64,000 nucleotides of DNA, from positions 10,029-74,028 of the forward strand of contig DASRFD010000059.1 in assembly GCA_035651715.1 (NCBI GenBank). The letters run 5' to 3'. How positions within the stretch are numbered: position 1 is the stretch's first letter; each line of letters begins with the position of its first letter. The position numbers were made by a program, and so were the translations under genes. This document shows positions 35,480 through 44,732 of the stretch, piece after piece. The notes beneath the pieces were generated by a model, which worked only from the letters and a program-made list of their open reading frames with translations, did not search any database and was not told the origin of the DNA. This stretch comes from Nevskia sp035651715 (GTDB lineage: Bacteria; Pseudomonadota; Gammaproteobacteria; Nevskiales; Nevskiaceae).

Positions 35480-36155
35480 GCTGGTTCCCCCACAGGATCT
35501 TGTGCAGCTGCAGCTGCATGCGCACCGGCAGGCGGTCGGCGACGATCCAGTCGGCCAGCGCGGTCGGATCGACCTGGCCATGGCTGGGCGAGAACAGCAC
35601 GGTGCAGCGCGCCGGCAGGCCGTATTGGTCCAGGATGCCCCTGGCCCAGTCGTAGTCCTCGCGGCTGCACAACACGAACTTGATCTGGTCCTGCTCCTTG
35701 AGCAACGCCAGGTTGTCCCAGCGGTTGCGCGCGGCTTCATTGGAGCCGGGGGTCTTGATGTCGACCACGCGGATCACGCGCGGATCGACGGCGGCGATGT
35801 CGAGGGCGCCGCTGGTCTCCAGCGAGACGACGTGGCCGGCGTCGCACAGCGCGCCGAGCAGCGGCAGGCAGCCCTTCTGCGCCAGCGGCTCGCCGCCGGT
35901 GACGCAGACGTGGCGCACGCCGTGCGCGGCCACCTGGGCCAGCACCTGGTCGAGGGTCTGCCACTCGCCGCCGTAAAAGGCGTAGGCGGTGTCGCAGTAC
36001 TGGCAGCGCAGCGGGCAGCCGGTCAGCCGCACGAACACCGTCGGCCAGCCGACCAGGGTGGATTCACCCTGGAGCGACAGGAAAATCTCGGTGAGCTTGA
36101 GCCGCGGAAGCTTTTCCAGGTCAGGGGCGGCGCTTGGAGGGTGGCTCAATGTCAT
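35469..36155 (-). CDS. queE: 7-carboxy-7-deazaguanine synthase (radical SAM)
   Basis: QueE rearranges 6-carboxytetrahydropterin to 7-carboxy-7-deazaguanine. The 228-residue product has FLSLQGESTLVGWPTVFVRLTGC followed by the radical SAM cysteines CPLRCQYC (CX3CX2C, about 47-54), the SAM-binding VTGGEPL and VSLETSG. Full length. It lies between cpoB and queC on the minus strand, the typical tol-pal-cpoB-queE-queC order in Pseudomonas-like genomes. Confidence 0.95.
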   Translation of the reverse strand: MTLSHPPSAAPDLEKLPRLKLTEIFLSLQGESTLVGWPTVFVRLTGCPLRCQYCDTAYAFYGGEWQTLDQVLAQVAAHGVRHVCVTGGEPLAQKGCLPLLGALCDAGHVVSLETSGALDIAAVDPRVIRVVDIKTPGSNEAARNRWDNLALLKEQDQIKFVLCSREDYDWARGILDQYGLPARCTVLFSPSHGQVDPTALADWIVADRLPVRMQLQLHKILWGNQPGR

Positions 36156-36258
36156 CGCCAGTCATCCCGAACGCCCGGCCAGTGACGGCCGGGGCAGGCT
36201 TTCAACCGGAGACCGGGATCGCGCCAGGGATGGCCTAGAGGCCCCGCCAAAAGAATTT

Positions 36259-37125
36259 CTACCTGAGCTGCGCCAGGCGGGTCTTCGCCTGCCCGGCTGC
36301 GCTGGAGCTCGGGTACTGCTTCAGCACTTTCTGGTAGGCATCGCGTGCCTGCGCGGTCTTGTTCTGCCCCTGGTAGATCACGCCGGTCTTGAGCAGCGCA
36401 TCCGGCACCTTGGGGCTGGCCGGGAACTGCTGCAGCAGGGACTGGTAGGACTTGAGGGCGTTGGCGTCGTCGCCCTTGACGTGGTACGACTCGCCCATCC
36501 AGTACCAGGCGTTGTCCGCATAGTTGCCCTGCGGATACTTGCCGAGCATGGTGCGGAACCCGCTGATCGCCGCGTCGTACTTGCCGGCGCGCAGCTGGTC
36601 GAAACTCTTCAGGTAAATCGATTCCTCGTCGGCCGAGGCGCTGCCGGCGGCAGCCGTAGCAGCCGGAGCGGCTGGTGCGGGAGCCGGCGCCGCAGCGGCG
36701 GGCGGCGCCATCACCGGGGCGGCGGCGGCCGGAGCCGCACCGGCCGCGGCGCCCTGATCGGCGCCGGCGGCGGGCGGAGGCTGCGCCCCGCCCTCCAGGC
36801 GCTTGAGCCTGGCGTCGAGGTCGGCGTTCTGCTGCTGCATGGTCTGCTGCAGGGCGCCCAGGTCGTGCTGCACCTGTTCGACCTGGCCGCGCAGGTTGCG
36901 CAACTCGTCCGCCTGGGAACCGTTCTGCTGCGACTCCAGCGCGCCGAGGCGGCGGCTGAGGTCAACCGTCTTGTTCTCCACCGCCTGCAGGCGCTGCTCC
37001 TCGGGGCTCAGCGCACGCTGGCCGTTGATCGGGGCGCCGTAGTCGGTGGCGCATGCGGAAAGAGACAGCGCCGCAAGCAGCGGCGCCGTCCCCCGGATCC
37101 ACTTCGACACGCCGGACCGGATCAT
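36259..37125 (-). CDS. cpoB: Cell division coordinator CpoB (TPR), with a lipobox
   Basis: CpoB links Tol-Pal to PBP1B during septation. The 288-residue protein has an N-terminal trimerising coiled coil (about 40-95, EEQRLQAVENKTVDLSRRLGALE), an Ala/Pro-rich linker (about 98-152) and three TPR-like repeats (about 160-288, AAISGFRTMLGKYPQGNYADNAWYWMGESY). The signal sequence ends in LSAC with Cys25, which would make it a lipoprotein, unlike the soluble E. coli protein. It follows pal after 14 bp. Confidence 0.94.
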   Translation of the reverse strand: MIRSGVSKWIRGTAPLLAALSLSACATDYGAPINGQRALSPEEQRLQAVENKTVDLSRRLGALESQQNGSQADELRNLRGQVEQVQHDLGALQQTMQQQNADLDARLKRLEGGAQPPPAAGADQGAAAGAAPAAAAPVMAPPAAAAPAPAPAAPAATAAAGSASADEESIYLKSFDQLRAGKYDAAISGFRTMLGKYPQGNYADNAWYWMGESYHVKGDDANALKSYQSLLQQFPASPKVPDALLKTGVIYQGQNKTAQARDAYQKVLKQYPSSSAAGQAKTRLAQLR

Positions 37126-37139
37126 CGGCCTTCAGGCGC

Positions 37140-37652
37140 TTACTGCTGCACCAGATCGACGCGGCGGTTCTGCTGCCAGGAAGCCTCGTCGTGGCCGAGG
37201 GCGACCGGGCGCTCCTTGCCGTAGGAAACGGTGGTCAGCTGCGAGGCGGACACGCCCTTGGCCTCGAGAGCCTGGGCGACGGCGTTGGCGCGGCGCTCGC
37301 CGAGGCCGATGTTGTACTCGCGGGTGCCGCGCTCGTCGGTGTTGCCTTCCAGGCGGACCTTGGCGGTCGGGTTGCTGCTCAGCCACTTGGCCCAGTTGGC
37401 GATCACCGGCAGGCTGTCCGGCTTGATCTCGCTCTTGTCGAAATCGAAGTAGACGGAGTGCGCGCTCAGGTCCGGGCCGCTGTTCTGGTTGCCGGTGTAC
37501 TGGTTGCCGCTGCCGGCGTTGGTGGCGATGCCGCCGCCGTTGTCGACCGGCTTGTTGGCATCCGCCTTGGTGGATTCGCCGCCGGAGCAGCCGGCCAGGG
37601 CCGCCGCGACCGCGATGGCGGCGCAGGCGAAGATGTTGTTCTTGTTCAGCAT
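37140..37652 (-). CDS. pal: Peptidoglycan-associated lipoprotein Pal
   Basis: Pal anchors the outer membrane to peptidoglycan and works with TolB. The 170-residue precursor has a lipoprotein signal ending LAGC (Cys22), a Gly/Asn-rich linker and an OmpA-like domain (about 65-170) with VYFDFDKSEIKPDSLPVI and the diaminopimelate-binding GNTDERGTREYNIGLGERRANAV. It lies between tolB and cpoB. Confidence 0.97.
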   Translation of the reverse strand: MLNKNNIFACAAIAVAAALAGCSGGESTKADANKPVDNGGGIATNAGSGNQYTGNQNSGPDLSAHSVYFDFDKSEIKPDSLPVIANWAKWLSSNPTAKVRLEGNTDERGTREYNIGLGERRANAVAQALEAKGVSASQLTTVSYGKERPVALGHDEASWQQNRRVDLVQQ

Positions 37653-37721
37653 GGAAGGACTCCTTAGGGGAACGGGGGCACTGTTTGGTTTGATTTTACA
37701 GCTTGGACACGTACATCTTCA

Positions 37722-39029
37722 TTAATTGCTCGGCGGCCAAGGCGACCAGGCGGGCTCGCGCACGTTGGTCCCGGGCTGGCTCAAGGTCTGGTGCACGCGG
37801 CCGTCGACGGTCGCGGTCCTCAGCACTTCGCCGCCGGAACCCTGGGTGGTGTAGATCACGACCTGGCTGTTGGGAGCGAAGCGCGGATGCTCGTCCATGA
37901 AGCCGTCGCTGATGATCTTCACCGCCTTGGTCTGCCAATCCATCAGCCCAATATGGTAGCCCGAGCCATCGCTATTGACCAGCGCCAGCCACTTGCCGTC
38001 GGGGGAAAACTGGGGGTCCTCGTTGCGGGTGCCCTGGAAGGTGAGGCGGGCCTGCGGGCCGCCGCCGGAGGACATGGTGTAGAGCTGCGGCTGGCCGCCG
38101 CGGTCGGAGGTGAACACGATGGTATTGCCGTCCGGCGACCAGGCCGCCTCGGTATCGATGCCCGGATCGGTGGTCAGGCGGGTGCGGCTGCCGCTCGCCA
38201 CGTCGATGACGTAGATGTCCGGGTTGTGCTCGAACGACAGGGTCACCGCCAGCCTGCGGCCGTCCGGCGACCAGGCCGGGGCGCCGTTGATGCCGCGCTC
38301 GCCGACGAACTTCTTCAGCTCGCCGGTCTCCCAGGTCTGGATGTAGATCGCCGAGTAGCCGCGGTCGTAGCCGACGAAGGCCAGCTTCTTGCCGTCCGGC
38401 GACCAGGCCGGCGACATCAGCGGCTCGCGCGACACGGCGATGGTGCGGCGGTTCTCGCCGTCGGAATCGGCGATGTAGAGCTGGAACTTGCGGTTGCTGG
38501 GACCGCCGGTGGTGTCGACGTAGGCGATCTGGGTGTTGAACACGCCGCGGATGCCGGTGAGCTTCTCGAAGATCATGTCGGCCGCCTGGTGGGCGGCGGA
38601 GCGCCAGTGGTTCTTGTCCCTGCCGATGATGTCGCTGCCGTTGAGCACGCCCAGCGGGGTGTCGTGCAGCACGTCGATCAGGGTGAAGCTGACGCTGATG
38701 CTGCCCGGCGCGGCACCCGGCACCACCTTGCCGAGCACCACGTAGTTCATGTTCTGCACCTGCCAGTTGTGCGTGTTGACCTGCGCGATGTCGGTCGGCT
38801 TCTCCAGCATGTTGGCGCGCGGCAGGGTGATGAACATGCCGCTGCGCTTGAGGTCGTCGTCGATGATCTGGGCGATGTCCACGCCGGAGGCGTCGCTCTG
38901 CACGAAGGGCACGATGGCGATCGGCTGCGCCCGGCTCTTGTCGCTGCTGACGCTGAACACGATGTCGGCGAAGGCGGCCGGGGCTGACAGCAGCCCGAGC
39001 AGGACAATTAAGGTCGTTTTAAGGTTCAT
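37722..39029 (-). CDS. tolB: Tol-Pal system translocation protein TolB
   Basis: Periplasmic TolB binds Pal and TolA. The 435-residue precursor has a signal peptide (about 1-21, ending AAFA), an N-terminal alpha/beta domain (about 30-165) and a six-bladed beta propeller with repeated PAWSPDGKKLAFVG, PAWSPDGRRLAVTL, AAWSPDGNTIVFTS and PQFSPDGKWLALVN. Start ATG at 39029, 2 nt from the tolA stop. Complete and normal in length. Confidence 0.97.
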   Translation of the reverse strand: MNLKTTLIVLLGLLSAPAAFADIVFSVSSDKSRAQPIAIVPFVQSDASGVDIAQIIDDDLKRSGMFITLPRANMLEKPTDIAQVNTHNWQVQNMNYVVLGKVVPGAAPGSISVSFTLIDVLHDTPLGVLNGSDIIGRDKNHWRSAAHQAADMIFEKLTGIRGVFNTQIAYVDTTGGPSNRKFQLYIADSDGENRRTIAVSREPLMSPAWSPDGKKLAFVGYDRGYSAIYIQTWETGELKKFVGERGINGAPAWSPDGRRLAVTLSFEHNPDIYVIDVASGSRTRLTTDPGIDTEAAWSPDGNTIVFTSDRGGQPQLYTMSSGGGPQARLTFQGTRNEDPQFSPDGKWLALVNSDGSGYHIGLMDWQTKAVKIISDGFMDEHPRFAPNSQVVIYTTQGSGGEVLRTATVDGRVHQTLSQPGTNVREPAWSPWPPSN

Positions 39030-39031
39030 GG

Positions 39032-39982
39032 CTATTGGGTGCAGCTTTGCTGGTTGGGCGAGAAGCAGATGGTCAGGTTCGGATCGAAGGCGCTGGGGTC
39101 GCGCGGCAGCGGCAGGGGGCTGGCCTTGTAGGCGGCCTGCTTCAGCGTCTGGTCGAACAGCGGCACGCCGCTGGAGGTGGAGATGTCGGCGCTCAGCACC
39201 TGGCCAGTGGCCGAAAGCCGGATCTTCAGCCAGGCCTTGGTCTTCGGGTCGGTGCCCGGCGGCCAGGCCCAGGCCTGCTGGATCGCCGCCGACAGCTGGG
39301 TGATCCACTCGTTCTGCACCTGCGCCGTGAGCTGCGCCGACTCCACCCCAAGCTGCTGCTGCAACTCCGCCGCCCGCTTCCTGCGGTCGGCCTCGCGCTG
39401 GGCTTCCTCGGCCTTCTTCTGCCGGGCGATGGCGGCGGCCTGCGCCTGCTGTTGCTGCTGCTCGGCCTCCTTTTTCAGCTGGTCTTCCAGTTCCTTCTTG
39501 CGCTGCGCCTCGGCGGCCGCGGCCTTGCGCTTGGCCTCCTCTTCCTGCTGCTTTTTCTGCGCCGCAGCCTGCTCGGCCGCCTTTTGAGCCTCCTGCTGGC
39601 GCTTAAGTTCCTCGGCCTGCTTGCGCTCCTCTTCGGCCTTGGCCTGCGCCTCCTTCTGGCGCTGCTCCTCGGCCTTCTGTTCCTCGAGCTTCTTCTGCTC
39701 GGCCGCCGCCTGCTCCTGCTTCTGCTTGGCCTGGTCGGCGACCACGTCGGTGTTGTTGACGATCTGCTGCGGCCCCTGGTCCTGCTCCTCGGGCTTGGGC
39801 GGTGTCGGCGCAGGCGGCGTCGGCGGCTTCAGCGCCTTGAGGTCGTTCGGGCTGATCAGCACGCCCTGCACCACCGGCGGCGTCTCGACCGGCTGCGAGC
39901 ACTGCACGCCCACCAGGATGAAGAAGAACAGGACGGCATGCAGCGCGACGGCCAGTCCGAGATGGCGGGGCTGCAAGGTCAT
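39032..39982 (-). CDS. tolA: Tol-Pal system protein TolA
   Basis: TolA spans the periplasm and transmits proton-motive force from TolQR to TolB-Pal. The 316-residue protein has an N-terminal transmembrane helix (about 8-27, GLAVALHAVLFFFILVGVQC), a Pro-rich stretch, a long Ala/Glu/Lys/Gln coiled coil (about 75-225) and a C-terminal domain (about 230-316, ending with the disulfide candidates ICFSPNQQSC). Its ATG overlaps the tolR stop by one base. Confidence 0.95.
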   Translation of the reverse strand: MTLQPRHLGLAVALHAVLFFFILVGVQCSQPVETPPVVQGVLISPNDLKALKPPTPPAPTPPKPEEQDQGPQQIVNNTDVVADQAKQKQEQAAAEQKKLEEQKAEEQRQKEAQAKAEEERKQAEELKRQQEAQKAAEQAAAQKKQQEEEAKRKAAAAEAQRKKELEDQLKKEAEQQQQQAQAAAIARQKKAEEAQREADRRKRAAELQQQLGVESAQLTAQVQNEWITQLSAAIQQAWAWPPGTDPKTKAWLKIRLSATGQVLSADISTSSGVPLFDQTLKQAAYKASPLPLPRDPSAFDPNLTICFSPNQQSCTQ

Positions 39983-40437
39983 CAGCGATTGTTCTTGCCC
40001 GCCGGAGCCGCGTCGGTGACGAAGCCGATCTTCTTCGCGCCGGCGCCCTGCAGCAGGGCCATGCCCTTGACCACCTTGTCGTAGGACACGTGCGAGTCGG
40101 CGCGCACCAGGATCATGCGGTCCGGCTTCTGGTCCATCACCGCGTGCACCAGCTGGCTCAACTGGTCTTCGGAGACCGGCTTGTCGGCGCCCTGCCCGCC
40201 CACGTCGAGGTAGTAGCGGCCGCTGGCGTCGACGCTCAGCGTGACCGGCTTGTCCTCGTTCTCGAGGGGATTCGAACTGGTCTGCGGCAGCTCGACGTCG
40301 ACGCCTTGCGTCAGCAGCGGCGCCGTGACCATGAAGATCACCAGCAGCACCAGCATCACGTCGATGTACGGCACGACGTTGATCTCGGCGTTGAGCCGGC
40401 GCTTTTTCCTGCCGCCGGCCGCGTGCACGGCGGGCAT
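39982..40437 (-). CDS. tolR: Tol-Pal system protein TolR
   Basis: TolR is an ExbD-family inner-membrane protein of the Tol motor. The 151 residues include one transmembrane helix (about 22-42, PYIDVMLVLLVIFMVTAPLL) with the essential aspartate in YIDVMLVLL, and a periplasmic domain (LVRADSHVSYDKVVKGMALLQGAG). Start and stop overlap tolQ and tolA by one base each (TAATG, TGATG). Confidence 0.96.
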   Translation of the reverse strand: MPAVHAAGGRKKRRLNAEINVVPYIDVMLVLLVIFMVTAPLLTQGVDVELPQTSSNPLENEDKPVTLSVDASGRYYLDVGGQGADKPVSEDQLSQLVHAVMDQKPDRMILVRADSHVSYDKVVKGMALLQGAGAKKIGFVTDAAPAGKNNR

Positions 40438-41132
40438 TACTGCGCCCTCGAACCGGTGGCGCCGCGCAGGCCGCGCTCGATGATGCCGGTCATCTCCTCG
40501 GCGAAGGTGCTGAAGCGGGTTTCTATCCGCTCCACCCGCGAGGTGAAGAAGTTGTAGGCGATCACCGCCGGGATGGCGGCGAACAGGCCCACCGCGGTGG
40601 CGATCAGCGCCTCGGCGATGCCGGGGGCGACCGAGGCCAGGGTGGCCTGCTTGACGTTACCGATGGCGATGAAGGCGTTCATGATGCCCCACACCGTGCC
40701 GAACAGGCCGACGTAGGGGCTGGTGGAGCCGATGGTGGCAAGCATCGACAGGCCGCCTTCCAGGCGCTCGATCTCGCGGGTCTGGGCCACGCGCATCTGG
40801 CGCTGCACCGCCGCCAGGGCGTCGTCCGGATCGATCCTCTGCCCCTGCTGGCGGGTGAACTCCTCGTAGCCGGCGCAGAACACCTGGGCCAGGCCCTCGT
40901 CGGCCTTGGCGCCGCCGCGGCGCAGGCTCTCGTAGAGGTCGCCGAGGGTGCCGCCGGACCAGAAGCGGTTCTCGAAGTTGACCGCGGCCTGGTGGGTGCG
41001 CGAGAGCAGCGAGCGTTTGGCCAGGATCACCGTCCAGGACAGCACCGATGCCGCGATCAGCAGGAACAGCACCACCTTCACCAGGGGATGTGCCTGCAGC
41101 AGCAGCTGGAGGATCGAGATATTGCCGTTCAT
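40437..41132 (-). CDS. tolQ: Tol-Pal system protein TolQ
   Basis: TolQ is the ExbB-family proton-channel component. The 231-residue product has three transmembrane segments (about 17-37, 128-150 and 165-190), with the conserved STSPYVGLFGTVWGIMNAF and APGIAEALIATAVGLFAAIPAVIAYNFF. Start ATG at 41132 (MNGNISILQLLLQAHPLVK). It lies 37 bp downstream of ybgC. Confidence 0.96.
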   Translation of the reverse strand: MNGNISILQLLLQAHPLVKVVLFLLIAASVLSWTVILAKRSLLSRTHQAAVNFENRFWSGGTLGDLYESLRRGGAKADEGLAQVFCAGYEEFTRQQGQRIDPDDALAAVQRQMRVAQTREIERLEGGLSMLATIGSTSPYVGLFGTVWGIMNAFIAIGNVKQATLASVAPGIAEALIATAVGLFAAIPAVIAYNFFTSRVERIETRFSTFAEEMTGIIERGLRGATGSRAQ

Positions 41133-41169
41133 TCGCCTGTCCGCCCTTCCGTAATCCCGCTGTCCATGT

Positions 41170-41598
41170 CTATGCGATCTTCCCGATCGCCACAAAAATC
41201 CCGTCCGGCAGCGCGCAGGGCCTGAACGTGTCCATCGCCACGCAGGCCGCCCGCACCCGCGCCCGGGTCAGCATCGTATTAACGTCGCCGGCCCGCCGCA
41301 GGGTCTGCACGAAGTTCAGGCTGGCCCGCTTGCGCCCGTCGAGCGCCACCGTGGCCTCGAGCGCGTCGTCCAGCCGCGCCGGGCGCAGGAAGTCGATCTC
41401 CATGCCGGCCACCGTGAACACCACCCCCAGCTCGTCCTTCAGGCGCTCCTGGGAGAAGCCCAGGGCGCGCAGCCACTCGGTGCGGGCGCGCTCGAGAAAC
41501 CGCAGGTAGCTGGCGTGATAGACCACGCCGCTCATGTCGGTGTCCTCGTAGTACACCCGGACCGGCCAGGAGAATGGGGCTGGGATGGCGACGCTCAC
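41170..41598 (-). CDS. ybgC: Tol-Pal associated acyl-CoA thioesterase YbgC
   Basis: A 142-residue hot-dog thioesterase that hydrolyses short acyl-CoA or acyl-ACP and is always linked to tol-pal. The catalytic aspartate is Asp21 in YYEDTDMSGVVYHASYLRFLERAR. The start codon is GTG (41598). It heads the tol cluster, 102 bp downstream of ruvB. Confidence 0.93.
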   Translation of the reverse strand: MSVAIPAPFSWPVRVYYEDTDMSGVVYHASYLRFLERARTEWLRALGFSQERLKDELGVVFTVAGMEIDFLRPARLDDALEATVALDGRKRASLNFVQTLRRAGDVNTMLTRARVRAACVAMDTFRPCALPDGIFVAIGKIA

Positions 41599-41700
41599 GG
41601 TTTTTCAAATAGTTAACGTTATTTTACCGGACGTAACGACGCAGCAAAGACCTTGCCGGCCGATTTAGGTTCATTCAGCCGGCATTCAGCCCGGAAACGC

Positions 41701-42741
<1,041 letters not shown>

Positions 42742-42866
42742 GTCGGCCGGATTTCGCGGAGCCGCGCAATGCCGGGCGGCATCAGGCCCGGGCCGGCCGG
42801 TTCGTGCTGGTTCGAATTCCGCGCGTTCATTTAAAAAACTCTACCAGAAACGCGCCATGGCCGGCA

Positions 42867-43451
42867 TCAGCGCAGCGCCCGCTTCAGGGCTTCCTGGATG
42901 ATGGCTTCGGTACTCATGCCGTCCTTGTAGACGGCGTCGGTCAGGCGCTGCACCTCAGCCGGCTTGTAACCCAGCGAGGCCAGTGCGGAGCGCGCCTCGG
43001 CCAGTGCGCCGACCGGCGCGGCCGGAGCGCCGGGCAGCGCGACCTCCCCCACCCCGGCCTTGTCGCGCATCTCCAGCACCAGGCGCTCGGCGGTCTTCTT
43101 GCCGATGCCGGGGATCTTCACCAGGCGGCCGCTCTCGCCGGCGCGGACCACGCCCCAGTAATCCTCGACGCTGATGCCGGACAGCACCGCCAGCGCCACC
43201 TTGGGGCCGACGCCGGAAATCCTGATCAGATCGCGGAACAGGCCCTTCTCCGCCAGGGTGGCGAAGCCGAACAGCAGCTGCGCGTCCTCGCGCACCACCA
43301 GGTGGGTGTGCAGCACCACGGCCTCGCCCACCGCCGGCAGGCGGAAGAAGGTCGACATCGGCGCTTCGACCTCGTAGCCGACGCCATGTACGTCGAGCAG
43401 CAGCAGCGGCGGCTGCTTGTTCAACAGGGTGCCGCTGAGACGGCCGATCAC
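42867..43451 (-). CDS. ruvA: Holliday junction protein RuvA
   Basis: RuvA forms the tetramer that binds four-way junctions. The 194 residues comprise the OB domain (IGRLSGTLLNKQPPLLLLDVHGVGYEVEAP), two helix-hairpin-helix motifs (LIRISGVGPKVALAVLS; LVKIPGIGKKTAERLVLEM) and a C-terminal RuvB-binding domain (SALASLGYKPAEVQRL). The GTG start overlaps the ruvC stop as GTGA (43448-43451) and has GGAGGAG upstream. Confidence 0.97.
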   Translation of the reverse strand: MIGRLSGTLLNKQPPLLLLDVHGVGYEVEAPMSTFFRLPAVGEAVVLHTHLVVREDAQLLFGFATLAEKGLFRDLIRISGVGPKVALAVLSGISVEDYWGVVRAGESGRLVKIPGIGKKTAERLVLEMRDKAGVGEVALPGAPAAPVGALAEARSALASLGYKPAEVQRLTDAVYKDGMSTEAIIQEALKRALR

Positions 43452-44014
43452 GATTTCACTCCTCCCCGGGTAACAGCCGCGACCTGGGCCAGGGTCCAGC
43501 GGCCGCTCTTGCCCTTGCCGGCGGCAGCGCGCAGCGCCGCCGTGCCGCGCAGCTGGGCGTGGCATAGCGCCACGGCGAGTGCGTCGGCGGCGTCGGCCGG
43601 CGGCGCCTCGCGCAGCTTGAGCAGCGCCTTGATCATGTGCTGCACCTGGGCCTTCTCGGCGCGCCCCTGGCCGACGACGGCGGACTTGACCTGGGCCGGG
43701 GCGTATTCGGCCAGGCTCAGGCCGGCGCCGGCCAGCGCGCAGATCGCCGCGCCGCGCGCCTGGCCCAGCACGATGGCGCTGGAAACATTGCGGTTGACGA
43801 ACACCGACTCCACCGCCGCCTCCTGCGGCGCGTACTCGCGGATCAGGGCCCCCAGCTCGTTGAGGATCTGCAGCAGCCGCTCGGTCAGGGCACCGTCGCC
43901 GCAGCGGATCTGGCCGTGCGCCAGCCAGCGCTGGCGCGGGCCCTCGATTTCGATCACCCCGTAGCCGGTGATGCGGGAGCCAGGGTCTATGCCGAGGATG
44001 CGGATGGTGCTCAG
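43448..44014 (-). CDS. ruvC: Holliday junction resolvase RuvC
   Basis: RuvC cuts Holliday junctions symmetrically. Family blocks are RILGIDPGSRITGYGVIE (first catalytic Asp), AVESVFVNRNVSSAIVLGQARG (Glu) and PPADAADALAVALCHAQ (Asp pair). No ATG, GTG or TTG precedes the conserved N-terminus; the best start is CTG at 44014, overlapping the yebC stop as CTGA (44011-44014), giving 188 residues. The start is inferred. Confidence 0.95.
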   Translation of the reverse strand: MSTIRILGIDPGSRITGYGVIEIEGPRQRWLAHGQIRCGDGALTERLLQILNELGALIREYAPQEAAVESVFVNRNVSSAIVLGQARGAAICALAGAGLSLAEYAPAQVKSAVVGQGRAEKAQVQHMIKALLKLREAPPADAADALAVALCHAQLRGTAALRAAAGKGKSGRWTLAQVAAVTRGGVKS

Positions 44015-44730
44015 GCCGGCAGGTCCGCGTTGTGGTGGACGTCCTGCACGTCGTCCAGCTCCTCCAGCCAGTCGAGCAGCTCCTTCAGCGTCTCCGCCGC
44101 CTCGCCCTCCATGGCGACGCGGTTGGACGGGCGCATCACCACGTCGGCCTCGATCGCTTTCAGGCCGGCGCTTTCCAGCTTGTTCTTCACCGCCTCGAAA
44201 TTCGCCGGCGTGGTCAGCACGTCGGTGAAGCCGTCCTCGGTCTGCACGTCGTCGGCGCCGGCGTCCAGCGCCAGCTCCAGAATCTTCTCCTCCAGCTCCG
44301 GCTGCGAGCGGATGTCGAAGATGATCTCGCCCGTCTCGGTGAACTGGAACGCCACCGAGCCGCTGGTGCCGAGGTTGCCGCCGTGCTTGGTGAAGGCATG
44401 GCGCACCTCGGCCACGGTGCGGGTGGGGTTGTCGGTCATGCAATCCACCAGGATGGCGACGCCGCCGGGGCCGTAGCCCTCGTAGCGGATCTCTTCCGTC
44501 GCCGCGCCACCCTCGCCGGTGCCGCGCTTGATCGCGCGCTCGATGGTGTCCTTGGTCATGTTGGCGTGCAGCGCCTTGTCGATGGCCAGGCGCAGCCGCG
44601 GATTGCTCGCCGGATCGCCGCCGCCGCTGCGCACCGCCAGCGTGATCTCGCGGATGAACTTGGTGAAGACCTTCGCCCGCTTCGCGTCCTCGGCGTTCTT
44701 GCGGCCTTCGATGCTTGGACCTCTTCCCAT
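44011..44730 (-). CDS. yebC: YebC/PmpR-family transcriptional or translational regulator
   Basis: A 239-residue YebC family protein. Members were described as DNA-binding regulators and more recently as factors that help translation of difficult stretches. Conserved blocks: the N-terminal GRGPSIEGRKNAEDAKRAKVFTKFIREI, NMTKDTIERAIKRGTGE, YEGYGPGGVAILVDCMTDNPTRTV and GGNLGTSGSVAFQF. It precedes ruvC with a 4-nt overlap, as in many proteobacteria. Confidence 0.95.
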   Translation of the reverse strand: MGRGPSIEGRKNAEDAKRAKVFTKFIREITLAVRSGGGDPASNPRLRLAIDKALHANMTKDTIERAIKRGTGEGGAATEEIRYEGYGPGGVAILVDCMTDNPTRTVAEVRHAFTKHGGNLGTSGSVAFQFTETGEIIFDIRSQPELEEKILELALDAGADDVQTEDGFTDVLTTPANFEAVKNKLESAGLKAIEADVVMRPSNRVAMEGEAAETLKELLDWLEELDDVQDVHHNADLPA

Positions 44731-44732
44731 AC

